A stretch of 64,000 nt of DNA from Saccopteryx bilineata (GCF_036850765.1 NC_089495.1:202865847-202929846); one strand, 5' to 3'. Positions 23,121-34,619 are shown, counted from the stretch's first letter. Numbers and translations are program-made. Notes: a model not told the origin generated them from the sequence alone.

Positions 23121-23634
23121 TGTTGTAGCTGGACCGCCCTTGTGGTTCTTATTATGATTTCAAGATGCCCTTCAGCAATAACCACCAGGAAACTTTGAAA
23201 AGATAAGGTTTATTATTGCAAGACCTGAAAATTACACAGCACACCTAGGGCCACACAGCAAGGTTAAGGAGAGAGAGAGAGAGAGAGAGAGAGCGAGCAT
23301 TCACAGGCCTGGGATGCTGCTTTTATTGGGTCAAGGGTGTTGACCTGGTGAACACTGGTGAATTTAAAAAGCAGGAATTTAAAGCCCCAGAAGAGAAGAA
23401 AAAATCAAGTAGCCCAAATGGTAAGTTACTGAAATCAACCAGTATCTCTAAAACAAAGGAGCCTCAGTGGGTGGAGGCAGGCTGGCTCTTTATCTATAGT
23501 AGTTGTGTGGCTGGCCCTGTGTTTACTCTAGATAGTCACCTTTGAAGTGGAAGCCTCTGCACTCAAAGCTGAAGATAGGTGCCTGTGTTATAAAAAAGAA
23601 AAAAGCACACAAATGTCAGGGCTTACCCTACACA
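23121..23634 (-). mobile_element. Probable solo LTR of an endogenous retrovirus
   Basis: On the minus strand this stretch starts near TGTGTAGGGTAAGCCCTGAC, has a TATA-like AATAAAAGC (about 23310-23325), a GA/CT-rich tract, a poly(A) signal AATAAA within AATAATAAACC near 23200, and ends GCTACAACA. This is the layout of an LTR of about 0.5 kb. I could not find a convincing target duplication and no internal viral genes are present. Borders are approximate. Confidence 0.4.
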
Positions 23635-23999
23635 CTTACATCTTTAGGAAGCTAGGTCGTACAGGCTAAATAAGCTAACGTGTGTTATAAGTATGGCACA
23701 ACGCTTGGCAGAGCAGGACTCAAAGGACGAGAGCGCCTCTATTCCTTCACAATCCTATCTCCCAATGGAGACCTGCTCCTCCCACTGGTCAAGAAAGCTA
23801 TCAGCTCCAGGACTGATTTTTGCATTGCGCTAGCATCCTGCTCCCCTTCTTCCTTATCTCGTTATAGTTTATGACTTTACTTATTAATATATTCATGTTA
23901 TTCTTAAGACTATCAAATTTCTGTTATAACTACTCTCCAAGTTCCATAAAAGCAGGGGGTACAACTTTGTTACTGCAATATTCCCCAACATTCAGTACA

Positions 24000-24600
24000 G
24001 AGCCTGGGGATAGAATGATCTTTTTAAAAAATATACACTTCCGGGTTTAAAATTCTCCAATGGCGCATGAATTGCACTTTGAATGAAGCCCAAATTCCCA
24101 ACCATGGCAAACAGGTTCCTATCTGATTGGCTTCTGTCTGCCTCTTCAACCACACCTACTATTCTCTCCACTTGGACCGCACCATACTTGTTTCCTTTCT
24201 CAAACACACCTTGCTGGTTTCTGAGAGTCTGTGCCCTCTGCTTGGAAACTCTGATTTCTCATTTTTTAGGTCTCGGCTTAAACGTCACCTCTTCCCAGAG
24301 CCCTCCCTGACCACCCTGTCCAGCGTTACCTCTACTCTTCCACCAAGTTATTCTTTTTTTTTTTTAATTTCTATTTATTCATTTTAGAGAGGAGAGGAAG
24401 AGACAGAGAGGAGAGGAGAGACAGAACAGGGGGAAGAGCTGGAAGCCTCAACTCCCATATGTGCCTTGACCAGGCAAGCCCAGGGTTTCGAACCGGTGAC
24501 CTGAGCATTTCCAGGTCAATGCTTTATCCACTGCGCCACCACAGGTCAGGCCACCAAGTTATTCTTGATCATGGAACCCGTTTCATTTTATTTCCAGATC
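24000..24600. mobile_element. L2 relic split by a group B SINE
   Basis: 'tgaatgaagcccaaattccc', 'tctgtgccctctgcttggaa' and 'cttcccagagccctccctga' follow the L2 3' region closely. Confidence 0.75.
24356..24550 (-). mobile_element. Group B SINE
   Basis: Duplication CCACCAAGTTATTCTT at 24340 and 24551, inside L2. Confidence 0.92.
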
Positions 24601-25139
24601 TGACATTTCCTTATATACTTATTTAATATTATTGTACCCAACATTTAAGCACTCACCATAAGCACTTTGCATACATTAATCAATGTGCTACTGAATGCTT
24701 ATCAAAGCACCCTCCAAACTCCAAAACCCGGATTTGGAATGTGTGCTGACTTCTGTGGTGTAAACACTGCCTTCAGAAGGGATTTCAAACTCCCAACCTG
24801 TGTTCACTGAACACGATTGTGGGAAAAACAGAAGTACACCATTATACAATATTTGTGTAATAGTCTACAAAATTATGCTTAGAATATTATACAAATCTGT
24901 CCACTACACCAAAATGTATCCGCAGCCTCCAACAATAATGCCTGGCAATAGCTGTTGTAAATATAAAAATACATATTTAATATTCTTTTAAAAAAATACA
25001 AGGGGAACATTTAAACATTAAAAACGTACAGACAAAAGTGAAAGTGACATCGCTTTACAACTCGCTGACATTCTTAGGAAGATAACTAACTCCTTCCACC
25101 TGCCTACTTCCTCCGCACGCCCGAGTGCTTTGACAATTC

Positions 25140-25385
25140 ACCGGCTATCACAGGCGACGTCGCCCAACCCTGTGCTACAAAAGCCGGAGAGGCCCGGCGT
25201 CCGCAGCCCGGCCCGGCTCCGCCCCGCAGGGCCGCAAGGCTTGCTGGGAGTGTAGTTCCCTGGCAGGCGGCTCCGGCGGCAGCAGCCAGGCGCGCGGGGC
25301 CGCGGAACTACAGGGGCGGCGCTGCGACCGCGAGGCTCTTCCGCCTCGCCTCGCTCTCCCCGCCGGCGCGCCCGCCCCAGCTATC
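25140..25385 (+). promoter_or_regulatory. PIGU: PIGU CpG-island promoter and 5' UTR
   Basis: GC content and CpG density rise sharply from about 25140 and stay high to about 25720, spanning the PIGU start codon. There is no TATA box. At about 25240-25256 the sequence GCTGGGAGTGTAGTTCC closely resembles the ZNF143/Staf site (core CTGGGAGT.GTAGT), which is common in housekeeping promoters. ETS-like CTTCCG lies closer to the ATG. The exact transcription start cannot be read from sequence alone. Confidence 0.8.
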
Positions 25386-25515
25386 ATGGCGGCTCCCTTG
25401 GCCCTGGGGCTGGTGGTGGCCGTGACAGTGCGGGCGGCCTTGTTCCGCTCCAGTCTGGCCGAGTTCATTTCCGAGCGGGTGGAGGTGGTGTCCCCGCTGA
25501 GCTCTTGGAAGAGAG
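25386..25515 (+). CDS. PIGU: PIGU exon 1 (residues 1-43): GPI transamidase subunit, start of gene
   Basis: PIGU is a multi-pass endoplasmic reticulum membrane protein. With PIGK, GPAA1, PIGS and PIGT it forms the GPI transamidase, which cleaves the C-terminal signal of a proprotein and attaches a GPI anchor. The reading frame begins [20 protein letters not shown], with a hydrophobic first membrane segment at about residues 4-20, and ends at SSWKR. This matches the mammalian PIGU N terminus as I remember it. The ATG lies in a CpG island and is the first in this frame. The donor is AGAG|gtgagg and the exon ends after one base of codon 44, which exon 2 completes. All seven exons found here join in phase to 627 nt (209 codons) without a stop. 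The family is about 435 residues long, so roughly half the protein lies outside the window. Identification is very secure. Confidence 0.97.
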
Positions 25516-26446
25516 GTGAGGCCACGGGCTCCCGTGGGCGGCCATGTCCCGCCCGGGCTCCTCCGGCCTCTCTGAATGGAAGGCTGGAGCAAGGACCGCG
25601 AGCTGAAGCTTCTGAGCTGCTCCGGCGTCCTCGGCGAGGGCTCGGGGGCGGGGCCTAGCGGCGCGGCCTCGGCGGGGCGGGGGCGGGGGACCGTGTGGCG
25701 AAGTTTGGGCCCTGCGAGCAGGTTCCCCGAGGCGTCGCGGTGTGAGGGGGTGTGTCCCGCTGGGGACACGAGCCGAGGAGCGTGGTCTGTGGAAGGGTCG
25801 GGATACAGAAACGGCGTGCAGCGTGGAGTGGGCATGGAAGGAGCTCGGGTGTGAACGCGGAATCACGAGTGGTGCTCGCTGGGGCCTGGGAGGGATGGTG
25901 TGTGAGGGCCCACATCTTGCCTAAGCGAGAAGCGTTTGTCCGGTACTTAGACGCCTATTCTCAGTCTGGGACTTGCCGTACAGCTTTTTTTGTTTGTTTG
26001 TTTGTTTTGTACGGTTTCTTCTTAGTTCTTTAAGATCTTCATTCAACATTGTTTGATGTTAGCGTCCACAACGGAACAGGATCCTTCCAGGGGCAGAGGC
26101 GGAGAGTTACAATCATTTATGAAAAGTGGACGGACTTCCAGTGTGCACCCAGTGCTTTCCCTGGAGTCCTGACCCAGAAAAAAGTGTCCCCTCCGTTTCC
26201 AGCATCCTAAGGATGAGGGATTGGAGCTAACTCTTGAAGCATGTAGAGTTTGAAAAGAGAGGGTGGAGAAAGGGTTACGGAAGGAAAGCAGGATCAAGAA
26301 ACGTTGAAAGATGGGAAGTGTCCAGAGCAGGGGAGAAAAGGGTGGGGCATTAGGTTAGGGCCAGAGTTTGAAGATTTATTTTAACTTTTTTTTAAATTTT
26401 AGTACAATATACGTATAGTTCCATATAATAAATCAGAGCTCAATTA

Positions 26447-26481
<35 letters not shown>

Positions 26482-27337
26482 CAGAGACAGTGAGAGGGAC
26501 AGACAGGGAGGGAGAGAAATGAGAAGCATCAATTCTTACTTGTGGCATCAATTCTTATTTGTGGCGCCTTAGTTGTTCTTTGATTGCTTTCTCATATGTG
26601 CCTTGGCCGGGGTGGGGGGTGGAAGTGGAGACTCCAGCAGACTCAGTGACCCCTTGCTCAAACCAGCTACCTTGGGCCCAAGCTGGTGAGCCTTGCTCAA
26701 ACCAAATGAGCTCGTGCTCAAGCCGGCGACACGGGTTTTGAACCTGGGTCCTCCGCAATCCCAGTCCGACGCTCAATCCACTGCGCCACCGCCTGGTCAG
26801 GCTCAGTGAATTTTTATTAACGGTGTATATGCAGGTAGGCAGCACCCAGATCAAGAAGCAGAATATTACCAGCCCCCCGGAAGCCCCCTTTCTGTACTTG
26901 AGCTTAAAATTCTAGAGTTAATATGTTAATGTCACTGAAACAGCACATATGAGAGTGACTGCGCATTTCCCACCTATGGACAACGTGTTTCACCAGCTTC
27001 GAATTTATCTTACTGTGTTTCAAAACGAAGCAGAATATATGTAAATGAAGCACTGTCTAGGGTCGGTGGAAGTTATGAGGTGATCAAAGGAAATTTACAG
27101 TTTAAAAACATTCTCATAATGAGTGGTTCACCACAATGGAAAGGGATCCTCAATGGAAGAAAACTCTCCATTATCAAAAATGTTCAAATCAAGATTCAAA
27201 CCCACTTTCTGGTAATGAGGTAAATGGGTTAGATAAACTATAAGGCCCTTCTTTGTCTTGGGCGTATCTAACACTAGTTTATAGCCATCAGCATATATCT
27301 TTGAAGTAGGAGTGAACTTGGATGTCTTACTTTTCAG
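25516..27337 (+). other. PIGU: PIGU intron 1
   Basis: Borders are gtgagg and ttttcag. The first 200 bp remain CpG-rich. One antisense group A SINE (26450-26802) with a (GT)n tail is the only clear repeat; the remainder shows no recognisable feature. Confidence 0.9.
26450..26802 (-). mobile_element. Group A SINE with (GT)n tail
   Basis: The usual T-run is replaced by about 15 GT units. The body has a local 20 bp duplication (CATCAATTCTTACTTGTGG). CTCAATTAATT/CTCAGTGAATT is a weak duplication. Confidence 0.85.
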
Positions 27338-27402
27338 TGGTTGAAGGCCTCGCACTGTTGGACTTGGGAGTGTCTCCGTATTCAGGAGCAGTATTTCATG
27401 AA
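27338..27402 (+). CDS. PIGU: PIGU exon 2 (residues 44-65)
   Basis: The acceptor is ...cttttcag and the donor is CATGAA|gtaagt. The exon completes Val44 and encodes [20 protein letters not shown] followed by His-Glu, a conserved lumenal stretch after the first membrane segment of PIGU. It ends on a codon boundary, so exon 3 begins in phase 0. Confidence 0.97.
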
Positions 27403-27609
27403 GTAAGTGTTCTTGTTCTCTTTTTTGTGTAGTAAGAGTAATTTATAGTCACATATACCAAAGGCTAACCTCTAGTTATTAGAAATACTTAAAAAGATCT
27501 ATTTTTGAAAATAGTATTTCAAAGAAGGCCTTTTTTAGATGTCCTGTGTACCAGAAGAAGGTTTCACAATTGCCGTGGAAATGATGTAGATTAAGATTGT
27601 ACTTTGGGG

Positions 27610-27973
27610 CCCTGGCCGGTTGCTCAGTGGTAGAGCGTCAGCCTGGCATGCGGAAGTCCCGGGTTCGACTCCCGGCCAGGGCACACAGGAGAAGCGCCCA
27701 TCTGCTTCTCCACCCCTCCCCCTCTCCTTCCTCTCTGTCTCTCTCTTCCCCTCCTGCAGCCAAGGCTCCATTGGAGCAAAGATGGCCCGGGCGCTGGGGA
27801 TGGCTCCTTGGCCTCTGCCCCAGGCGCTAGAGTGGCTCTGGTCTCGGCAGAGCCACGCCCAGGAGGGGCAGAGCATCGCCCCCTGGTGGGCATGCCGGGT
27901 GGATCCCAGTCGGGCGCATGCGGGAGCTGTCTGTCTCTCCCCGTTTCTAGCTTCGGAAAAATACAAAAAAAAA
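27610..27973 (+). mobile_element. Group C SINE
   Basis: AAGATTGTACTTTGGGG is identical on both sides (27593 and 27974), indicating a recent insertion. Sense to PIGU. Confidence 0.95.
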
Positions 27974-28226
27974 AAGATTGTACTTTGGGGAAACAGATGA
28001 GACTTTTATAGAAGTGGCCACTTTTAATGTTAAGTAAATTGTAAATAGGTCCCAGTGTATGAATAGATTGTTAATTGGCATGTAATTGATTCTTTGAAAC
28101 ATGTTTTCCCATGAAAATTAGGATAGCAGTGTTTGCTTATTAGAAAATCCACAAAAACCTCTTTAACTCCTAAAATTAGTTTTAAGAACAGTAAAATCGC
28201 CCTGGCTGGATAGTGCCATTGGTTAG

Positions 28227-28797
28227 CAGGGGTAGTCAACCTTGTTATATACCTACTGTCCACTTTTGTATCTCTGTTAGTAGTAAAATTTTCTAACCGC
28301 CCACCGGTTTCACGGTAATGGTGATTTATAAAGTAGGGAAGTAACTTTACTTTATAAAACGTATAAAGTGGAGTTACAGCAAGTTAAAGCATATAATAAT
28401 AATTACTTACCAAATACTTGATGTCGGATTTTCGCTAAGTTTGGGAGAATAAATCTTTATAAAACAACTTACTATCTTTTTTTTTTTTTTTTTTTTTATT
28501 AATTTTTAGAGAGGAGAGAGAGTGAGAGAGAGAGAGAGAGAGAAGGGGGAGGGAGGAGCAGGAAGCATCAACTCCCATATGTGCCTTGACCAGGCAAGCC
28601 CAGGGTTTTGAACCGGCGACCTCAGTGTTTCCAGGTCAACGCTTTATCCACTGCGCCACCACAGGTCAGGCAACTTACTATCTTTTTAAAAATACTTAAA
28701 TCTATCTTTTTATTTATACTTTGGTTGCTCTGTTATGCCCACCATGAAAGCTGGAATGCCCATTAGTGGGTGGTAGGGACCAGGTTGACTACCACTG
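28227..28797. mobile_element. Non-autonomous hAT element inserted in a group D SINE
   Basis: Inverted ends are CAGGGGTAGTCAACCT and GGTTGACTACCACTG. Group D SINE sequence stops at the left border and resumes at the right border. The element was itself interrupted by an antisense group B SINE (28477-28670) with the duplication CAACTTACTATC on both sides. Confidence 0.8.
28477..28670 (-). mobile_element. Group B SINE inside a hAT element
   Basis: CAACTTACTATCTTTTT lies on both sides. Low divergence from the other B copies. Confidence 0.93.
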
Positions 28798-28905
28798 GAT
28801 TAGAGTGTTGCCTCGAAGTACAGAGGTTGCTGGTTCGATTCCTGGTCAGGACACACACAGGAACAGATTGATGTTCCTGTCTCTCTCTAAAATCAGTAAG
28901 TAAAA

Positions 28906-29243
28906 TTTTTTTTTTTTTTAACAGACGCAGAGAGTGAGTCAGAGAGAGGGATAGACAGGGACAGACAGGAACGGAGAGATGAGAAGCATCAATCATTAGT
29001 TTTTCGTTGCACATTGCGACACCTTAGTTGTTCATTGATTGCTTTCTCATATGTGCCTTGACCACGGGCCTTCAGCAGACCGAATAACCCCTTGCTGGAG
29101 CCAGTGACCTTGGGTCCAAGCTGGTGATCTTTTTGCTCAAACCAGATGAGCCCGTGCTCAAGCTGGTGACCTCGGGGTCTTGAACCTGGGTCCTTGGCAT
29201 CCCAATCCGATGCTCTATCCACTGCGCCACTGCCTGGTCAGGC
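28906..29243 (-). mobile_element. Group A SINE in the tail of a group D SINE
   Basis: Complete antisense copy from the T-run to CTGCCTGGTCAGGC, with AAAATTTT on either side. Confidence 0.9.
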
Positions 29244-29289
29244 AAAAAAAATTTTAATTAATTAAAAAGAAAAGAATAGTAAAATCATT

Positions 29290-29550
29290 CTTAGTCACCA
29301 TTATTTCTTTCTTGGGTTACTGCAATGCTGCTGACAAGCCTTTCTGCATTGTCTTTCCGTTTGACTCTATTCTGCAGTCAGAGCCGTCTTTCTGAAATGT
29401 GAATCTTGATTTTGTCACTCTCCTGCTCAGTACCTCTGTGTGCTCACCACTGGCTTCAGGATGAAATCCAAACACCTTATGGGACATAATTAATGCCCTG
29501 TGGGCCCTCCTCACCACATCAACCACATTTTTTCCCACCCTCTTTCCGGT
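29290..29550. mobile_element. L2-like relic
   Basis: 'gtcactctcctgctcagtac' and 'ggcttcaggatgaaatccaa' resemble L2. Confidence 0.5.
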
Positions 29551-29566
29551 TATTGACCATATCATT

Positions 29567-29870
29567 AAATTAAAAAAAAAATTAGTTTTAGAGAGAGAGG
29601 AAGAGAGAGAGAGAGAAAAGCATGGATTCGTAGCTGCTTCACTTTAGTTGTGCATTGATTGCTTCTCGTATGTGCCTTGATGCAGGAGGAGGAAGTGGGA
29701 TTCAAGTGGAACCAGTGACCCCTTACTTGAGCCAGTGACCTTGGGCTCAAGCCAACGACCTTTGGTTCTTATTGATGATCCTGCACTCGAGCCAGTGACC
29801 TCAGGGATTCAAACTGGTGACCTCAGAGTCTCAGGTTGACACGCTGTCTACTGCACCACCATCAGACAGA
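29567..29870 (-). mobile_element. Old group A-type SINE
   Basis: TTGACCATATCATT and TTGATCATATCATT flank it. The body has the 'cttgggctcaagccaacgac' style repeats of the older long form. Confidence 0.8.
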
Positions 29871-30416
29871 CTTGATCATATCATTTTAAAGTAGTTGTTT
29901 TCTAATTTGACAATTTAACGCCCAATTTACCGCTAGCAAATAAAGCTTGAAAGGAGGACAGGTAAGAGAAGGTAGTACATGGAAGCTGCAATAGATGCAG
30001 AAAGTGCTTCAGGGAGAGAATGAAAACTATGTCAAATGCTATTGCAGGGTGGGAGAAATTTGGACTGAAGATTGATGATTGATTTGCCAAAATCGAGATC
30101 TTTGAAGACTTTGGCAACAGTATTTTCAGTGGACTGTAGGGACAAGAGACAAGTACACAGTGGTAGGGACAGCCTTTGTGAGGAGTTTTGCTCCAATGGA
30201 GGATAGGGAAATGGTATGGTAGTTAGAGCAAGATATCTAGTGAAGTGCTTTTAAGTATGAGGATCTGCATATTCAGTTGCTGTTGGAAATAACCGTGGAT
30301 GGAGAAGTTGATGCGGTAAGAAAGAGATGACTGTCAAATGAGCAGTGTCTTTGAGGAGGCAGGAAGGGATGGGATCCAGTTCATAGTCGGAGGATTGGCT
30401 TTAGATAAGAACACAG

Positions 30417-30538
30417 GCCTGACCTGTGGTAGCGCAGTGGATAAAGTGTTGACCTGGAAACACTGAGGTCGCCAGTTCGAAACCCTGGGCTTGCCTGGTC
30501 AAGGCACATATGGGAGTTGATGCTTCCTGCTTCTCCTT

Positions 30539-30575
<37 letters not shown>

Positions 30576-30607
30576 AAAATGAATAAATAAAAATATTTAA
30601 AAAAAAA
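30417..30607 (+). mobile_element. Group B SINE
   Basis: AGATAAGAACACAG duplication (30403 and 30608). A (TCTG)n tract is in the body. Confidence 0.93.
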
Positions 30608-31919
30608 GATAAGAACACAGGAAGTTCATATCACTGTTAGCACGAGACAGGTAGAGAATATAGGTATCGATAGAGGAAGTTGGTCCGCTGGATAGTAGGA
30701 AAATAAGGTATTGTAGTTCTCATTTAATTTCTTCTCTGAGTGGAGTAAGAAATGAGCTTGTTGGTTGAAAGGGAGAAATGGGGAAGGAAGTTGGAGGTTG
30801 AGGAGAGGGCAAGATGTGAAATAGTCCTTTCAGAAAGAATATGTTGAATGAATACTGTACATGGGAGAGCTATGTCTAGCCACTTAACCATAGTTTAACA
30901 TACCGTTTCTATGGGAAAACTCATTCTTCGATGCAACGAGGAAGCCTAGAACACACACTCTCCTTCCGGGGTGTGTGTATATGTGTGTAAAAGAGGGTGA
31001 AAGTATGAGGTAGTAAATTACTGCTACAGGAAGCATGTTAACTCTCCATACTTGTATGAAATAATCCCTTTAGGACTGTCAACCTTTAACAACTCTGAAT
31101 TAAGGGGCAGGAACCGTTGCCTCCCCCAAACACAGTGGGGACAGCTTCAAACTCAGAATGCCTTGCTTCTCATTCCTGGTTATGGGTTAATTTTCTTGTA
31201 AGCTGGATGTTCATAAATCTAGGGCCAGCTATATTTTATTATCTTTAAGTAATAAAATATAAAGAAATAAAATTATGTCAAGCCAAATGAAAAGAACACC
31301 TTTGAAAAGAAAGTTCATCATTGCTTTGCATTGCTTCTTAATCTTCAACAGATTTTATTATCTGGTTCTTAGGGAAAGGTAAGACTGTGTGAAAGTGGAG
31401 ACGGAAAATTGGTATAGGAGAGAAAAAAGGAAATTAGCAACCACAGGTTAGATTTTTTATGATCGCTTTCAACAGATGTGTCTGTGTTGTATGTGTAGCT
31501 AAGTACGGATAGTTAAAGTGTGGGTTTGTTCATATATACAGTACCTGACCCTGATTGGAGAGGTAGCTTAAAGGCAAATTATACTCAGTGTAGACTTCTC
31601 TATAATAGTATTATATGCAGTTAAACTACTGCATACATGTGAGTTCATTATGGAAACCAGCCCATTTACTGATAGGCTTTTTGAAAACTATTTGTCCTGA
31701 TATTTCTGGGACTGATTTAGAGTCATTCTAAACTATCGGAAGCATCAAAACACTTTGAAAGGAGGCTATTGGTAATATAAATATCAAGTTACTACTTTTT
31801 ACTAACAAAGATAAATAAAAAAAAAGAATCCATTAGTAGATTGTTGCAAAAGCTTAATCCTTTTAGAACTTTGAAAGGCAAAGCTGATGCCCCCATTTTC
31901 AAAAAGAGGTAAAAAGTTG

Positions 31920-32110
31920 ATCTCAGGTAGCTAATATATTGAGATTTACTGCATGCTAAGTACTTTGGGCACGTTACCACTATACCCTCCCAGGAATCCT
32001 GTGAAATAAGTCACTATTCTTATTTTATAGCTGAGGAAACTAAAACTCAGGGGGGAAAAACTTGTCCAAAGTACACAGGTGGAACCTGGTTTTGAACCTG
32101 AGTCTGACTC
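31920..32110 (-). repeat. MIR relic
   Basis: 'gcatgctaagtactttgggc' through 'gctgaggaaactaaaactca'. Confidence 0.7.
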
Positions 32111-32492
32111 TAACAGTTATTTTGGTTTTTTCTATCACACTAGCTTGTTCTCACCAAACAACCTGAATCATCAGTATGGTCTCCCTAAAACCAAGTTGTG
32201 CGCTTTCCTATGGTTCTGGTGGACTGGTGAACTGGCTTACAGTAGCAGACCAGCCCTCCTCCCTAGAACAGTTACAAAAGCAGGATGAATACAAAATACA
32301 TCTGTTCGAAGGCATTGAAAAGTTCCAAAGTAGTTAGGAGTCAAGGGGCCGAGATCCCAGAGAAGAAAGTACGAAAAGCAAGATTGACATTCTGACCTGC
32401 TTTCTCCTTGCTGCATTTACCGACTTGTAAGAGGCACAGGCTGAGAGTCAGAAAAACTGAACAGAAATTGGCTGGTAAAAGGTTAAGGGGCA

Positions 32493-32891
32493 GGCCCTGG
32501 CCGGTTGGCTCAGCGGTAGAGCGTCGGCCTGGCGTGCGGGGGACCCGGGTTCGATTCCCGGCCAGGGCACACAGGAGAAGCGCCCATCTGCTTCTCCACT
32601 CTCCCCCTCCTTCCTCTCTGTCTCTCTCTTCCCCTCCCGCAGCCAAGGCTCCATTGGAGCAAAGATGGCCCGGGCGCTGGGGATGGCTCCTTGGCCTCTG
32701 CCCCAGGCGCTAGAGTGGCTCTGGTCGGGGCAGAGCGACGCCCCGGAGGGGCAGAGCATCGCCCCCTGGTGGGCAGAGCGTTGCCCCTGGTGGGCGTGCC
32801 GGGTGGATCCCGGTCGGGCGCATGTGGGAGTCTGTCTGACTGTCTCTCCCCGTTTCCAGCTTCAGAAAAATACAAAAAAATAAAATAAAAT
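32493..32891 (+). mobile_element. Group C SINE
   Basis: Near-consensus copy with AAAAGGTTAAGGGGCA/AAAAGGTTAAGGGACA flanks. It has the extra 'gggcagagcgttgcccctgg' segment seen in the longest subfamily. Confidence 0.95.
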
Positions 32892-32907
32892 AAAAAGGTT
32901 AAGGGAC

Positions 32908-33168
32908 AGTCCCGGCTGTGGTCCCAGTGCACAGAGGTCATGGATTCAATCCCCAACCAGGTTTTTCCATTGATTTGAGAGAGAGGAAGGGTAAGAGAGG
33001 GGGGAGGGTTGAGAGAGAGAGAGAAAGAGAGAGAGAGAGAAAGAGAAGCATCAACTCATTTTTCCATTTAATTTTGCACACATTGACTGCTTCTCATATG
33101 TGCCCTGACTGGGGATCGAACCCACAATGCCAGGACAATGCTCCATCCACTGAGCCCTCCAGCCAGGT
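32908..33168 (-). mobile_element. Old D-type SINE sequence
   Basis: A short sense piece (to about 32961) is followed by an antisense copy with 'ctgactggggatcgaaccca'. Both are strongly diverged. Confidence 0.6.
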
Positions 33169-33437
33169 CTAATGTGTTAACTCTGCTTACACAGATATTT
33201 AACAGGTTGGATTTTGTTTATTTTCTTTTCTCAATTCAGCAGATACTCCGGTGGCACAAAATGACCCAGTGGTACAAAATTATTCTCTCTCATATGTATA
33301 CTGGCTGGCGAGCATAGTATTCTAGGAAAAAAATCATTTTTGCTGACAGGATAGCTTTTAATCTTACCACCTACTGTAGAAACTGATAATAGTGAGATTT
33401 AATGTAATGTGCTCGTTTGTTTGTTTTTCTCCTGCAG

Positions 33438-33497
33438 ACTCCATTAATAATATACCTCTTTCATTTCCTGATTGACTATGCTGAATTGGTATTTATG
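33438..33497 (+). CDS. PIGU: PIGU exon 3 (residues 66-85)
   Basis: The acceptor is ttctcctgcag and the donor is TTTATG|gtaagc. The 20 codons read [20 protein letters not shown]. This strongly hydrophobic membrane segment carries the conserved acidic pair in IDYAE. It is in phase at both ends. A group C SINE (32493-32891) lies about 550 bp upstream. Confidence 0.97.
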
Positions 33498-33604
33498 GTA
33501 AGCAGTCTTCCACATAAAATCAATATATGTATATTTTAAATATTATTGTCTTGAATCTTATTTTTAAGAAAAAAATATTTTAAGTGTTCAGAAGTCTCAT
33601 AGAC

Positions 33605-33901
33605 CAGTGGTCCCCAACCTTTTTTGGGCCACAGACCAGTTTAATGTCAGAAAATATTTTCATGGACTGGCCTTTAGGGTGGGACGGATAAATGTATCAC
33701 ATGACCGACACAAGTGTCAAGAGTGAGTCTTAGACAGATGTAACAGAGGGAATCTGGTCATTTTTAAAAAATAAAACATCGTTCAGACTTAAAGATAAAT
33801 AAAACAGAAATAATGTAAGTTATTTATTCTTTCCCTGTGGACCGGTACCAAATGGCTCACGGACCGGTACCGGTCCGCGGCCCAGGGGTTGGGGACCACT
33901 G
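33605..33901. mobile_element. Non-autonomous hAT MITE (297 bp) in PIGU intron 3
   Basis: Ends are CAGTGGTCCCCAACCTTTTT and GGGGTTGGGGACCACTG. The 8 bp flanks TCATAGAC and TCTTAGAC differ at one base. The right arm contains a run of GGACCGGTACC-type repeats. No coding sequence. Confidence 0.85.
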
Positions 33902-33952
33902 TCTTAGACTATAAAAGCAAAAAACTATTTTTAATATGAATTTGTAATTGTA

Positions 33953-34288
33953 CAGTTGACCATAGAACAATGTGGAGGCTTAAGGATACCCCCCGCCATG
34001 CAGTTTAAAATTTGCGTGTAACTTTTTAATCCCCCAAAACTTAAGTTGTCCCTCAGTATCCAGGGGCATCGGTTTTGGGATGGCCCCCACCTCCACGGAT
34101 ATGGATACAAAAAATCCTTGGACACCCAAGTCCTGTATATAAAATGGCATAGAACAATGCATGCATTTGGTCCTCTGCATGCACGGACTCCCAACCCTGG
34201 GTGAAAGCAGTACAGGCATTTACTGAAAAAGGTCTGCGTGTGAGTTAACCTTTGTGGTTCAAACCCGGGTTGTTCAAGGGTCAGCTGT
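33953..34288. mobile_element. Tigger/pogo-like DNA transposon remnant
   Basis: Left end CAGTTGACCATAGAACAA and right end TTGTTCAAGGGTCAGCTG form inverted repeats, next to TA on the left. The interior (TAACTTTTTAATCCCCCAAA and a 'ccctcagtatccaggggc' stretch) is what I remember of mammalian Tigger-type elements. No coding frame remains. Confidence 0.6.
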
Positions 34289-34619
34289 GTTATGGAAGTA
34301 TGAAAAGTTGTGTATGACATCTGATTAGTTCCAATTTCTTATATTTTTAAAAACTTGATATGTGAACTGTGTAACCTTGAATTTTCTAGCTCCAAGATTC
34401 TATGATTGGCTTTAATTGTGGTGCCAATGTTGAGGGCATCCTCAATTTCCTGAGCATTCTGCCAGGAGATTCTGTGACAAGGTCACAGGCCTGATGAGAC
34501 TTTCAGGGGCAAGAAATTGAGACGACAGGGCTGTGTTTTGAGAGCATAGTAATTTGAAACACTTGCCTAATCTAGGGTTGAAAATCTGGGTAAAGTAGGA
34601 GGGCCACTGAGGTCTTCCT

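Larger units (their letters stand above)
3601..25139. other. Intergenic region between the two CpG islands
   Basis: No gene is recognisable on either strand. The region holds MIR and L2 relics, L1 pieces, MER5A, two hAT MITEs, a TIR element, a probable LTR and about 26 SINEs, listed separately. Conserved regulatory DNA may be present but cannot be recognised without alignment. Confidence 0.7.
28199..29275 (+). mobile_element. Group D SINE, interrupted by three later insertions
   Basis: The head (GCCCTGGCTGGATAG) lies before the hAT element at 28227 and the rest after 28797. Its tail holds an antisense group A SINE. AGTAAAATC flanks the entire complex (about 28190 and 29278). Confidence 0.8.
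27403..33437 (+). other. PIGU: PIGU intron 2
   Basis: Borders are gtaagt and cctgcag. It holds group C SINEs at 27610 and 32493, the nested D/hAT/B/A cluster at 28199-29275, an L2-like stretch at 29290-29550, an old group A copy at 29567, a B copy at 30417, a MIR near 31920-32110 and an old D/A-type pair at 32908-33168. From about 30610 to 31915 I see no identifiable repeat or gene. Confidence 0.9.

Noticed and set aside
25308..25866. Long frames antisense to PIGU exon 1
   Set aside because: CpG-rich shadow of the PIGU promoter and exon; no family resemblance.
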